The notes below the pieces were generated by a model that searched no databases, had not been told where the DNA came from, and saw only the letters and a list, made by a program, of their open reading frames with translations. A DNA stretch of 64,000 nucleotides from Candidatus Bathyarchaeia archaeon (GTDB lineage: Archaea; Thermoproteota; Bathyarchaeia; 40CM-2-53-6; DTGE01), in assembly GCA_038852285.1 (NCBI GenBank), contig JAWCKG010000004.1, forward strand, positions 44,228 through 108,227, written 5' to 3'. Shown piece by piece: positions 17,502-25,286 of the stretch. The number at the start of each line of letters is the position of its first letter. The first letter of the stretch is position 1. The position numbers were made by a program, and so were the translations under genes.

Positions 17502-17586
17502 GCGGCCGTAGTCTAGCCTGGCCTAGGACGTCGGCCTCCCATACGAGGGAAAGTCGGTGACCCGGGTTCGAATCCCGGCGGCCGCA
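17502..17586 (+). tRNA. tRNA-Gly(CCC) with a very short intron
   Basis: Acceptor GCGGCCG/CGGCCGC, D stem GTCT/GGAC, anticodon stem TCGGC/GTCGG (two G-U pairs), T arm CCGGG-TTCGAAT-CCCGG, discriminator A, and an encoded CCA at 17587-17589. The anticodon loop is ten bases too long. Removing TACGAGGGAA (17542-17551), at the usual position after base 37, gives the loop CTCCCAA with anticodon CCC. UCCC of the exon can pair with GGGA of the intron, as expected for a splicing-endonuclease substrate. Confidence 0.92.
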
Positions 17587-17884
17587 CCAATACACATACA
17601 TTTATGATTGGATTGAAGTTAGATTAAGACCGGTAAATTCAGCAACTTTCAACTATACGTATCTCGCCTTTCGCGCGATTCGCGTAGGAATAAACTAAGT
17701 GGAATGGTTCGCCGGTTAAAAAACATGACGACGATGTTAAAGCGCGGCCTTACCGTAAATTTCTTCATCCTAGAATAGATGTTTTACCTGGATAGTTTCG
17801 GGAATTTTTCCTAGCTTACCTATTATCCAATCTAGCTAATTCGACGGATGGTTTTCGACGGGGAGCTGATAACCGTTAACCCGT
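17587..17884. other. Gene-free stretch
   Basis: About 300 bases after tRNA-Gly with the encoded CCA at its start; nothing else recognised. Confidence 0.4.
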
Positions 17885-18889
17885 TCACATGTTCACGACT
17901 TTGCCGGTGGCCGCGGACTCCTCCGCCGCGCACATAACGGCTACAGCCATCTTTGATTCTTCAGGTGTGATGACTGTTGGTTTCACGCCCTTCTTCACGC
18001 AGTTCACGAAGTAGCTTAGCTCGGTTCTTAGGGCGCCGATCCGCGTGTCATGGACAACAGGCCAGTATATGGTATCGGGCTTGTGTAGGCCTTCCTTATC
18101 GTTTATCGTTATGCCAGCGTTTCCGGCGTCGATGTATATGGCGCCTTCTGTTCCGATGATTTCCATCCGGGCGTCAATGGTGTATGGTGTGTTTTCAGGT
18201 AGAAACCACACCACCTCTATAACGCCCACGGCCTCGTTGTCGAATCGATACATCGCCCATCCAATGTCAGGGTACTTGAAATCCCTTACGCGGACGTTTT
18301 GCGCGTAAACTGATTTCACCTTGCTTTTCGTCAGCCATAGCATGATGTCTGTGTCGTGGATTCCATCCCCCATTAAGGGTGAGATGCTGTCAAGAACCCT
18401 CGGCTGGGCTGTGAGATCCTTTGGGAGGTTTCGAGTCGCGTGCATTGACACGATTTTTCCTATTCGACCCTCCTCTACAGCTGCTTTGGCGAGGGATACC
18501 CTTGGATCGAACCGACAGATGTGGCCGACCATTAAACTCCCCTTCGAGGAGTTCGCGGCCTCTATGATCGCGTCGCAATCCTGAACCGTTGCCGCCATGG
18601 GCTTCTCTAAGAAAACATGCTTTCCCGCCTTTAACGCGTCTACCGCGATGCCTCTATGGTCGTTTATATGGGTCACCACACTTACCGCCTCAATCTCCGG
18701 ATCCTTGAGAAGCTCCCTGTAATCGGTATACGTCTTTGAAACTCCATACCGCTCCGCGACCTCTTTCAAACGTTGTGGACGACGGGTGCATAAAGCTACT
18801 AAATCGACGTCGGGCATTTTAGATAATACGTCGGCGTGAACTTCGCCGAAGAACCCTAAACCGATGACTGCGTATTTTACTTTATCCAT
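17885..18889 (-). CDS. Gfo/Idh/MocA-family NAD(P)-dependent oxidoreductase
   Basis: Sugar or inositol dehydrogenase-like enzyme. The N-terminal Rossmann fold starts KYAVIGLGFFGEVHA; the family EKP motif appears in HVFLEKPMA, and a typical C-terminal alpha/beta substrate domain follows, with a Asp/His pair in GDGIHDTDIMLWL at the expected catalytic place. About 334 residues from ATG 18889. An upstream ATG at 18943 is in frame but lies before an ATATTTTTATTTG promoter-like box, so the shorter start is preferred and the message may be leaderless. Substrate unknown; myo-inositol, glucose-fructose and UDP-amino-sugar relatives all look alike at this level. Confidence 0.85.
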   Translation of the reverse strand: MDKVKYAVIGLGFFGEVHADVLSKMPDVDLVALCTRRPQRLKEVAERYGVSKTYTDYRELLKDPEIEAVSVVTHINDHRGIAVDALKAGKHVFLEKPMAATVQDCDAIIEAANSSKGSLMVGHICRFDPRVSLAKAAVEEGRIGKIVSMHATRNLPKDLTAQPRVLDSISPLMGDGIHDTDIMLWLTKSKVKSVYAQNVRVRDFKYPDIGWAMYRFDNEAVGVIEVVWFLPENTPYTIDARMEIIGTEGAIYIDAGNAGITINDKEGLHKPDTIYWPVVHDTRIGALRTELSYFVNCVKKGVKPTVITPEESKMAVAVMCAAEESAATGKVVNM

Positions 18890-19116
18890 GTTTAGACTTT
18901 TTTGGGTTCGAGCAAATAAAAATATCGGTTTATTAAACTCCATGCCTCTCTTGGGGTAGTTTCACCATCGTTTTGATAGAAGTGATCGAAGTTCTTAGAC
19001 TTGTAAGCATGGTTAGGTGTGATGGTTAGGTGTGAAGGATTTGACGCAACCCAGAAAGTGGATAGGTTTCGATTTCTGGAGGTTGGTGTTTGTGGTTTGG
19101 TTAATCTGAATTCATT

Positions 19117-19713
19117 TTAATCCGTCTTTTTAGCCCTTTTCAATTTCGGTTGAAAAATGTCCTTTTCCATCCGCTCCACTTCAGACAGTGTTTCGCATCT
19201 TCTATAGCTTTCTAGCGGGTAAAGGTTTAATTGTAAAAATGTTTCTCCCCACTTATACAGCGACAAGAGACGTCCCGCTAACCCTATGTGATTCGTCATG
19301 TAGAGCGCTGCTGCAAGCGCTTCCAAGGTGGAGAGTTTCCCGATTTTTCCATAATTGATGGGGTTCGCCGCCAACAGATACGGCAACCTTCTCCTTAAAC
19401 CCCTCAGCCGCTTCTCAAGAAATAGGTTAACGTTTTTCCAAGAGCAATCCACTGCCGTTAACCCCCCTACCCTGACGTTAATTCCATCCTTCGCTGTAAG
19501 AATCGTCGATGAAGTGGGATCCAGCAGTATTGATTTCCTAGGTATTCGATTTAACCTTACTGGGGAGGCTAGCTTAAACTTCAAAAGCTTAACCGAGGTG
19601 CATTTTCGCGGATCATCCTGACCAAGCCTTACCACGTAAAGTTTAACTTCCTCAACCCACTGCTTCAGCAACCTCGTACACCATTCATGAACCTTAAGGA
19701 TGGCGAGATTCAT
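19117..19713 (-). CDS. tsr3: Tsr3-type rRNA aminocarboxypropyltransferase
   Basis: Transfers the 3-amino-3-carboxypropyl group from S-adenosylmethionine to a hypermodified pseudouridine-type base of small-subunit rRNA. Family landmarks: VRLGQDDPRKCTSVKL, the SAM-site segments LLDPTSSTIL and GLTAVDCSWKN, the strongly conserved LLAANPINYGK followed by LSTLEALAAALY, and FLQLNLYPLESY. The homologous part starts at about 19650. The open frame extends to ATG 19854, but its first 47 residues look foreign to the family. I use ATG 19713; GTG or TTG codons closer to the domain are also possible. C-terminal basic tail. Followed by the dimer glycosylase on the same strand about 190 bases upstream. Confidence 0.85.
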   Translation of the reverse strand: MNLAILKVHEWCTRLLKQWVEEVKLYVVRLGQDDPRKCTSVKLLKFKLASPVRLNRIPRKSILLDPTSSTILTAKDGINVRVGGLTAVDCSWKNVNLFLEKRLRGLRRRLPYLLAANPINYGKIGKLSTLEALAAALYMTNHIGLAGRLLSLYKWGETFLQLNLYPLESYRRCETLSEVERMEKDIFQPKLKRAKKTD

Positions 19714-20046
19714 AACTTTTCGAGTTCCAAAAACCCCAATCATCTTCCAATATTCAAACCTTAAGATCGATCCATGAAGGCTATGAACACCGACTAAACC
19801 ACTCTGATATGATAGAGCGTATAAAATCAAATAGTAAAGAGGGTGTATATTCACCTCTATTTTTTATCCAGCTCTTCGCGATCATGACATGATGGACATG
19901 TTCCGAGTAATCTGGCGTTACACCCTGAAGACAGCGCGTCTTTAGGGGTACTTCTCTTATTCTCTTAAAGTGACTCTCTAAATTAAAGTTAATGAGTGGA
20001 TTTTACAAGATAGGCTCGATCTCGTAAAAAGGTGCTTCGTTTTACC

Positions 20047-20469
20047 TTACTCTTCGACATCTCTTTCCAAAACTTTGAAAATCGGGTTGGCTTCCAGAGA
20101 CCAGACATGCATCCTGCTGACCTCCTCGAATTTCACAGGATCCCTTCTCTCCAACTTTCCCAAAAGATGCGTGAATTCATTCGCCAGCTGACCTCTTGTA
20201 ACAGTAACGACTCCTATAAGCTTTAAAGGAGTAATTTTAGAGCGGTTAAAAGCGTATCCTCTTCTTGTGGCCTCAAGGTACACCTCATAGAGATAAGAGT
20301 TAATGAGCGCGATCGAATCCTCGTATCTTCTGAATCTCGTTAGTTCCGGATGAGTCCTATAACCTTTAGTCTTTCCCTCAAGCACTTTCTTCGCCAGAAG
20401 CCCCTCCCTCCACAACGCGACCAACCCTATCCGATCTAAATACTTGGGATGAAGAGACCATAACCTCAT
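20047..20469 (-). CDS. Pyrimidine dimer DNA glycosylase family protein
   Basis: A 140-residue protein with the opening typical of the Pyr_excise family (MRLWSLHPKYLD, then ALWREGLLAKKVLEGKTKGY and HPELTRF). These are distant relatives of T4 endonuclease V, which cuts DNA at UV-induced pyrimidine dimers. The Glu in WREGLL aligns with the catalytic Glu of T4 endonuclease V (YREL); its N-terminal Thr nucleophile is not obvious here, so chemistry may differ. ATG start at 20469. Stands alone. Confidence 0.75.
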   Translation of the reverse strand: MRLWSLHPKYLDRIGLVALWREGLLAKKVLEGKTKGYRTHPELTRFRRYEDSIALINSYLYEVYLEATRRGYAFNRSKITPLKLIGVVTVTRGQLANEFTHLLGKLERRDPVKFEEVSRMHVWSLEANPIFKVLERDVEE

Positions 20470-20869
20470 TATAGATCACCATATTTAACATTGGTAAATT
20501 CAAATGTTTCGGCTCAATATAGGCCTGGGTTGAATTTCAGACCCATTAATTATTTTAACGTCGTAATAGTTTCCAATATTTATTTTTAACAGAGAAAAAA
20601 TCGAGGCCACCGGGATTCTATTAAATAAGTAATCCAGGTTTTTCAGGCTTTTTCAAGCTTGGATAAGTGAGTCAGCGGGGTTTTTGCTCTTATTAGTGCC
20701 ATGTTAATATTAACGCGCCAAGACCAGCTTCAATCATATCGTCTAGATGTTGTTTTCCATGAATTTTTTATTCATGTTTCTGGTAAAGTATACCGATGAG
20801 CCTTTTGAACTTGTTGTTCGACACTCTTATTCATAACATTTTAATATTCGGTTAAGCTAGGATGGCGGT
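20470..20869. other. Gene-free stretch
   Basis: 400 AT-rich bases with no gene or recognisable RNA. The last part (CATTTTAATATTCGG, near 20837) may hold the promoter of the lipoate ligase gene. Confidence 0.4.
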
Positions 20870-21637
20870 ATGGGGAGTCAATGGAGCGTTATTCCCCTAG
20901 ACGTCAACGATGCCTACACTAATATGGCTATAGATGAGGCCCTGTTGAAGCTGAGGGCTCGAAACAAAGTTCCTAACGTTTTGAGGTTTTACAGGTGGAG
21001 ACCCTCAGCTGTTTCCATTGGGTATTTCCAGTCAATGATGGATGAGGTTGATGTGGAGGCATGTCGTAGGATGGGGGTTGATTTTACAAGGAGAGTCACT
21101 GGTGGAGGTGCCGTATTCCACGACTATGAGGGGGAGATTACTTACAGCGTCATCGTAAAGGAGGATGACCCAGCCATTCCTAGGGATGTGCTGGAATCTT
21201 ACAGGACGATTGGAGGAGGAATCGTGGAGGCGTTGGCGGCGCTGGGCTTAAAGGCTGAGTTCTCAGGTGTCAACGACATAACGGTGAATGGGAGAAAGCT
21301 GTCTGGAAACGCTCAGACAAGGAGGGAGGGGGTTATCTTGCAACATGGAACGATACTGCTAGATTTGAATGTTTCGAAGATGTTTCAAGCCTTAAGGGTG
21401 AGCGGTAAAAAGTTGGAGGATAAGCCGATCAAATTGGTGGAGGAAAGGGTTACCTCGATTAGAAGGGAGCTGGGGTTTAAACCGGAGTTCGGAAATGTGG
21501 AGGAGGCTTTAAAAGCTGGGTTTGAAAAACGTCTAAGGATAAGGCTAAACCCCTCCACGCTTGGGGATGAGGTTTTGAGCTACGCTGAGCAGCTGAGAGA
21601 AAAGTATAGGAATCCTGAATGGCTTTTCATGAGGTGA
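20870..21637 (+). CDS. lplA: Lipoate-protein ligase, catalytic subunit
   Basis: Activates lipoate with ATP and attaches it to a lysine of lipoyl-domain proteins such as GcvH. The 255 residues carry the family motifs: NMAIDEALL, the RRVTGGGAVFHD lipoate-binding loop, GVNDITVNGRKLSGNAQ with the catalytic lysine, and the HGTILLD strand. The C-terminal accessory domain found in E. coli LplA is absent and is encoded by the next gene instead, which overlaps by 19 bases, the bipartite arrangement described for Thermoplasma. ATG start, with GGATGGCGG upstream. The lipoylated target is not in this window. Confidence 0.93.
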   Translation: MGSQWSVIPLDVNDAYTNMAIDEALLKLRARNKVPNVLRFYRWRPSAVSIGYFQSMMDEVDVEACRRMGVDFTRRVTGGGAVFHDYEGEITYSVIVKEDDPAIPRDVLESYRTIGGGIVEALAALGLKAEFSGVNDITVNGRKLSGNAQTRREGVILQHGTILLDLNVSKMFQALRVSGKKLEDKPIKLVEERVTSIRRELGFKPEFGNVEEALKAGFEKRLRIRLNPSTLGDEVLSYAEQLREKYRNPEWLFMR

Positions 21638-21924
21638 AGGCTGTGAGGGCGGAGTTGAAGGCGAAGGGAGGCAAGCTCTTGAAGGTTGAATGCTCAGTAG
21701 AGAACGACGTCGTCAAGGATGTTAAGTTTACAGGCGACTTCTTCCTCACGCCAGAGGAGAGCATATTCCGCCTAGAGGAACTTTTGAAGGAGACGCCTGC
21801 AATTGAGGAGGAGATAACCCGTAAAGTTGAGACGTTTTTCAGAACAGAAAGGGTGACGCTGATAGGGCTCAGCCCGACACACTTCGTCGAGGCGATTTTT
21901 TCTGCCTTAAAAACGAAACTCTAA
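21619..21924 (+). CDS. lplB: Lipoate-protein ligase accessory subunit (LplB-like)
   Basis: A 101-residue protein matching the separate C-terminal domain of lipoate ligases: a beta strand pair (AKGGKLLKVECSVENDVV), KFTGDFFLTPEESI, and a final helix (THFVEAIFSALK). In the bipartite enzymes this subunit is needed for the lipoate-adenylation step. It overlaps lplA by 19 bases, so the two are translationally coupled. ATG 21619 lies inside lplA; the second possible start is the GTG at 21642. Confidence 0.88.
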   Translation: MAFHEVKAVRAELKAKGGKLLKVECSVENDVVKDVKFTGDFFLTPEESIFRLEELLKETPAIEEEITRKVETFFRTERVTLIGLSPTHFVEAIFSALKTKL

Positions 21925-21938
21925 AACTGTTTAAGGTC

Positions 21939-22901
21939 TTAACTATTCAATCTGCGCCCCTTATACCATTCAACAGTCATCTTTAAGCCTTCCTCTAAGG
22001 AGATGGTGGGCGTGTATCCCAGCTCCTTTAGAGATCTCCCAACGTCGGCGTAGCTGTGCTCTATATCCCCTATCCTCGATTCATGGAAGATGGGTTCCAG
22101 TCCCTTAAGGCCGAAGACCTGAATCACCTTATACGCTAAGTCGATTATCCGCGTGGGCTTACCTGTTCCCACATTGAATACACTGTAGGGTTTGCCGTTG
22201 TAAACTAGAGCGTTTAGATTCGCCCTCACCACATCTCTTATGTAAACGAAATCCCTTGTCTGCGACCCGTCTCCGTGAACAATGGGCGGCTTCCCATCCA
22301 TCAATCTGGTGATGAAGCTTCTCACCACGGTTTCCTCACCGCTTCGACTCCAGCTAGGCCCATAAACATTAAAGTATCTGAGCACCACGGTTGGAATGCC
22401 TTGAACCTCCGAGTATACTTTACCATAAAGCTCCGCGGCCAGCTTTGTAGCTCCGTAAAGAGATTTCGGATAGGTTGGAGATTCCTCGCTACACGGCAGG
22501 GCCGCTGGATCACCGTACACCGCGCAGCTTGAAGCTAACACAATTTTCCTCACAGGACCACGACACGCCGCTTCGAGGAGGGCCAGCGTTCCATTGACGT
22601 TCACGTCGTTAACCAGTCGAGGCTGATCCACTGAGAGGGGGACGCTGACTAGGGCGGCTTCGTGAAAAACCGCGTCTACGTCTCCACATATTTTCTTTAG
22701 CAAGCGGAGGTTTCTTATATCCCCTTTCACAAACGTGAAGTTTTTGTTCCCTTTCATTTCCTGAATGTTTCTAATGTCTCCGTAGGAGAGGTCATCTATG
22801 ACCGTTACCTCAAACCCTTCTCCTAATAGTTGACGCGTTAAATGGCTTCCAACGAACCCAGCCCCACCTGTGACGAGCAACCTATGGAAACCCTGACTCA
22901 A
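21939..22901 (-). CDS. NAD-dependent sugar-nucleotide epimerase (UDP-glucose 4-epimerase-like)
   Basis: Extended short-chain dehydrogenase of 320 residues. Rossmann motif TGGAGFVGSHL, DDLSYGD, the catalytic SSCAVYGD and YGATK (Tyr-x-x-x-Lys), then RYFNVYGP and RDFVYIRDVV. Such enzymes make UDP-galactose or related epimers for glycan synthesis. TTG start overlaps the stop of the upstream glycosyltransferase gene (TTGA), so the pair is translationally coupled and probably builds one glycan. The precise nucleotide sugar is not determined. Confidence 0.9.
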   Translation of the reverse strand: MSQGFHRLLVTGGAGFVGSHLTRQLLGEGFEVTVIDDLSYGDIRNIQEMKGNKNFTFVKGDIRNLRLLKKICGDVDAVFHEAALVSVPLSVDQPRLVNDVNVNGTLALLEAACRGPVRKIVLASSCAVYGDPAALPCSEESPTYPKSLYGATKLAAELYGKVYSEVQGIPTVVLRYFNVYGPSWSRSGEETVVRSFITRLMDGKPPIVHGDGSQTRDFVYIRDVVRANLNALVYNGKPYSVFNVGTGKPTRIIDLAYKVIQVFGLKGLEPIFHESRIGDIEHSYADVGRSLKELGYTPTISLEEGLKMTVEWYKGRRLNS

Positions 22902-23938
22902 CCCGCCTCAGCCTTTCCAATAACTGCTTCCATCACATACCTTTTCAGTTTTTCAGCCTGATAGCGCCATGAAAACCTTGACTCAACCGTCTCCCTAGCG
23001 TTGTGTTGAAGTCTCCTCAACAAAACCTTATCCACCAACAGTTTTTCCAGCTGAGCCGCAAGCGCTTCATGGTTACCTGGTTGAAAGAGTAGCCCATTCT
23101 TACCATGCTCGACGATCGCCCTGATGTTCACTATGTCCGAGGCGACCACCGCCAACCCTGAGCTCAACATCTCGAATATTTTGATGGGCAACATGTATGG
23201 GCTGACAGCCCTAACTGGAGCTACACCAACGCTGCACATCCTCATATGTCTCGGAACCTCACCGTAAGGCACCCAACCTAGGAATTTCACTTCAAATAGG
23301 CCCAGATCATCACGCATACGTTTAAGCCTATGCTTTTCCTCACCATCACCGATTATTACGCATTGAAAAGATAGCCCCCTATCCTTAAGCTTCCTTAACG
23401 CTAATAGTAAAAGGTCGAGGCCCTCATCCCACCTTAGGTTGGCGACAGCGATAATGCGTGGGACGTCGCTGTATCCTGGGGTAAACACATCCTCTTCGGC
23501 GGCGTCGTATATCACGGTAACCTTGTCCACGCCGAGGGTTAAAACAGCCCCTGAAAGCGCTTCGTTTATGGCTATCCCATAGCTTACTCCTCGGTAGAGA
23601 ACCGCCTCCAAGATGTGGGCAAGCCTCCACAGCAATGGATACTTAGATTTCACGGCGACCGACCAGAGGTTGACGAAGTCAACCAACACCTTAAACCGCC
23701 TTATCTTTGAGGCGAGCAAACATGGAATTATCAAGTGCACCGGAATATTATTAACGATCACTAACCCGTAGTTTCCCTTGAGTAGTTTCAGGAAAACCTT
23801 TAGAGGATAAAGGGTGTAACGCTGAATCTTCGATGGACAACCCATCAGGTCGCAGCTCAAGGCTTTGGAGATCTTTAAACCCCGAATGCTCCTCTCCACC
23901 TCAAAGGTTGAAACATAGCACATCTTCATTCCTATCAC
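22898..23938 (-). CDS. Glycosyltransferase, family 4 type (GT-B)
   Basis: A 346-residue cytoplasmic glycosyltransferase. The C-terminal half shows the GT4 donor-site pattern: AVANLRWDEGLDLLLLAL, VIIGDGEEK, FLGWVPYGEVPRHM and SPYMLPIKIFEMLSSGLAVVASD with the nucleotide-binding Glu. The N-terminal acceptor half is diverged, as usual. Start given as GTG 23938; ATG codons three and five residues later are equally possible. It is coupled to the downstream epimerase by a 4-base overlap. Its upstream flank (to about 24120) may hold the remnant of a methyltransferase-like gene. Confidence 0.85.
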   Translation of the reverse strand: MIGMKMCYVSTFEVERSIRGLKISKALSCDLMGCPSKIQRYTLYPLKVFLKLLKGNYGLVIVNNIPVHLIIPCLLASKIRRFKVLVDFVNLWSVAVKSKYPLLWRLAHILEAVLYRGVSYGIAINEALSGAVLTLGVDKVTVIYDAAEEDVFTPGYSDVPRIIAVANLRWDEGLDLLLLALRKLKDRGLSFQCVIIGDGEEKHRLKRMRDDLGLFEVKFLGWVPYGEVPRHMRMCSVGVAPVRAVSPYMLPIKIFEMLSSGLAVVASDIVNIRAIVEHGKNGLLFQPGNHEALAAQLEKLLVDKVLLRRLQHNARETVESRFSWRYQAEKLKRYVMEAVIGKAEAG

Positions 23939-24120
23939 GTAAAACCGTTATACGGCCTTGAGAGAACTCATATGATCTTTGACCATGAATCTCCGTAAAA
24001 CGTTTTCGGATAGATGTCGACAAATTCCGCTTCCACAGAACTATTTCACCCGGCCTTGACACTCGCCTTAACTCCGCAAATGTTTGGAACATCGCCGTTA
24101 CACTCGTCCTCAGATTAACG

Positions 24121-24128
24121 TTATATAA
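24121..24128 (+). promoter_or_regulatory. TATA box of ftr
   Basis: TTATATAA about 35 bases before the TTG start of ftr; a GAGGGGAG ribosome site lies between them at 24149-24157. Confidence 0.6.
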
Positions 24129-24161
24129 CAGTGGATCGCATAAAAACTCGAGGGGAGCGGT

Positions 24162-25058
24162 TTGATCCTCAACGACGTAATAATAGAGAATGAGGATTTC
24201 GCCGAAGCCTTCCCAATGTGGATGTCCCGTATTCTGATCACCGCGGAGACTGAGAATTGGGCTAGGATCGCGGCTCAAACCGCTACTGGCTTCGCCTCCT
24301 CCATCATCATGTCTCCATGCGAGGCGGGTGTCGAAGGCCCATCCGCCAAGGATACCCCAGATGCTAGGCCGGGGGTCTACGCGCAACTCTACCACAGGCT
24401 GGGAAGGGAGTTGAAAAGGCAGATGATTTACCGCATCGGCCAATGCGTTTTAACCTGCCCCACCACAGCCGCCTTCGACGCCTTACCGAACCCTGTTAAG
24501 CGATTGAAGGTAGGATGGGCTGTCAGGATGTTTGGAGACGGATATGAAAGAAGGGAGAGGCTGTTTGATAGGGAGGTGTGGAGGATCCCGGTCATGGAGG
24601 GGGAATTCATAATCGAAGACAGGTTTGGGGTGAGAATGGGGGTCGCGGGTGGAAACTTCATCATCATGGCCAATTCCCAGAGAGTGGGGTTAGAGGCGGC
24701 TGAGAAGGCTGTTCAAGCCATTAAAACTGTTTCAGGTGTCGTCCTGCCCTTCCCAGGGGGTGTGTGCAGGTCAGGGTCAAAGGTTGGATCAATGAAGTAC
24801 AAGCTGGGAGCCTCCACAAACCAACCCTACTGCCCTAAGCTAAGGACGGTGATTCCAAACTCCCATGTTCCTGAAGGCGTGGAATCCGTGTACGAAATCG
24901 TTTATAACGCTGTCACCTCAAAAATCCTCAAAGAAGCGACCAAAAGAGGCGTTAAAGCGGCTACTGAGGTGAAAGGCGTTAAGAAGATCACAGCCGTAAA
25001 CTTCGGCGGAAAACTCGGACCAATAAAAGTAAATCTTAAAGAGGCGTTAGAATCCTAG
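24162..25058 (+). CDS. ftr: Formylmethanofuran:tetrahydromethanopterin formyltransferase
   Basis: Cytoplasmic enzyme moving the formyl group between methanofuran and tetrahydromethanopterin, a step of the archaeal C1 (methyl-branch Wood-Ljungdahl or methanogenic) pathway. The 298 residues match the family length and landmarks: DTFAEAFPMW-like start (EDFAEAFPMWMSRILITAET), ATGFASSIIMSPCEAG, TPDARPGV, QCVLTCPTTAAFD, FPGGVCRSGSKVGS and TNQPYCPKL. TTG start supported by GAGGGGAG and a TATA box. No other C1 gene is in the window. It overlaps a spurious frame on the opposite strand. Confidence 0.96.
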   Translation: MILNDVIIENEDFAEAFPMWMSRILITAETENWARIAAQTATGFASSIIMSPCEAGVEGPSAKDTPDARPGVYAQLYHRLGRELKRQMIYRIGQCVLTCPTTAAFDALPNPVKRLKVGWAVRMFGDGYERRERLFDREVWRIPVMEGEFIIEDRFGVRMGVAGGNFIIMANSQRVGLEAAEKAVQAIKTVSGVVLPFPGGVCRSGSKVGSMKYKLGASTNQPYCPKLRTVIPNSHVPEGVESVYEIVYNAVTSKILKEATKRGVKAATEVKGVKKITAVNFGGKLGPIKVNLKEALES

Positions 25059-25286
25059 CAGGAGTCCGCCACCGCGTTGTGGAGGTCAGATACCTATAAG
25101 TTCAGCCTCGGCATCATTTCATCGAAGAGGTTTCTAAACGTTTCAGCCACTCAGCTTTTACCCCTAAAAACCTCTGGCGGTCTTTAAGGGTGTGTGAAGC
25201 TAGTGACAGCACCTCAACTGGGCATTGAATCCTCCTGAAGGTTAAATAAAATCGCTTCGGTCAGGAGGGGATTAACATTCATTCTT

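Noticed and set aside
19005..19035. Tandem 13-bp repeat ATGGTTAGGTGTG
   Set aside because: Only two copies in a short spacer; no related copies noticed, so not taken as CRISPR or iteron-like.
23901..24443. Long minus-strand frame overlapping ftr
   Set aside because: Most of it is antisense to the unmistakable ftr gene. The part between 23940 and 24130 (TFAELRRVSRPGEIVLWKR region) looks faintly like a methyltransferase tail but has no start or upstream domain, so at most it is a relic.
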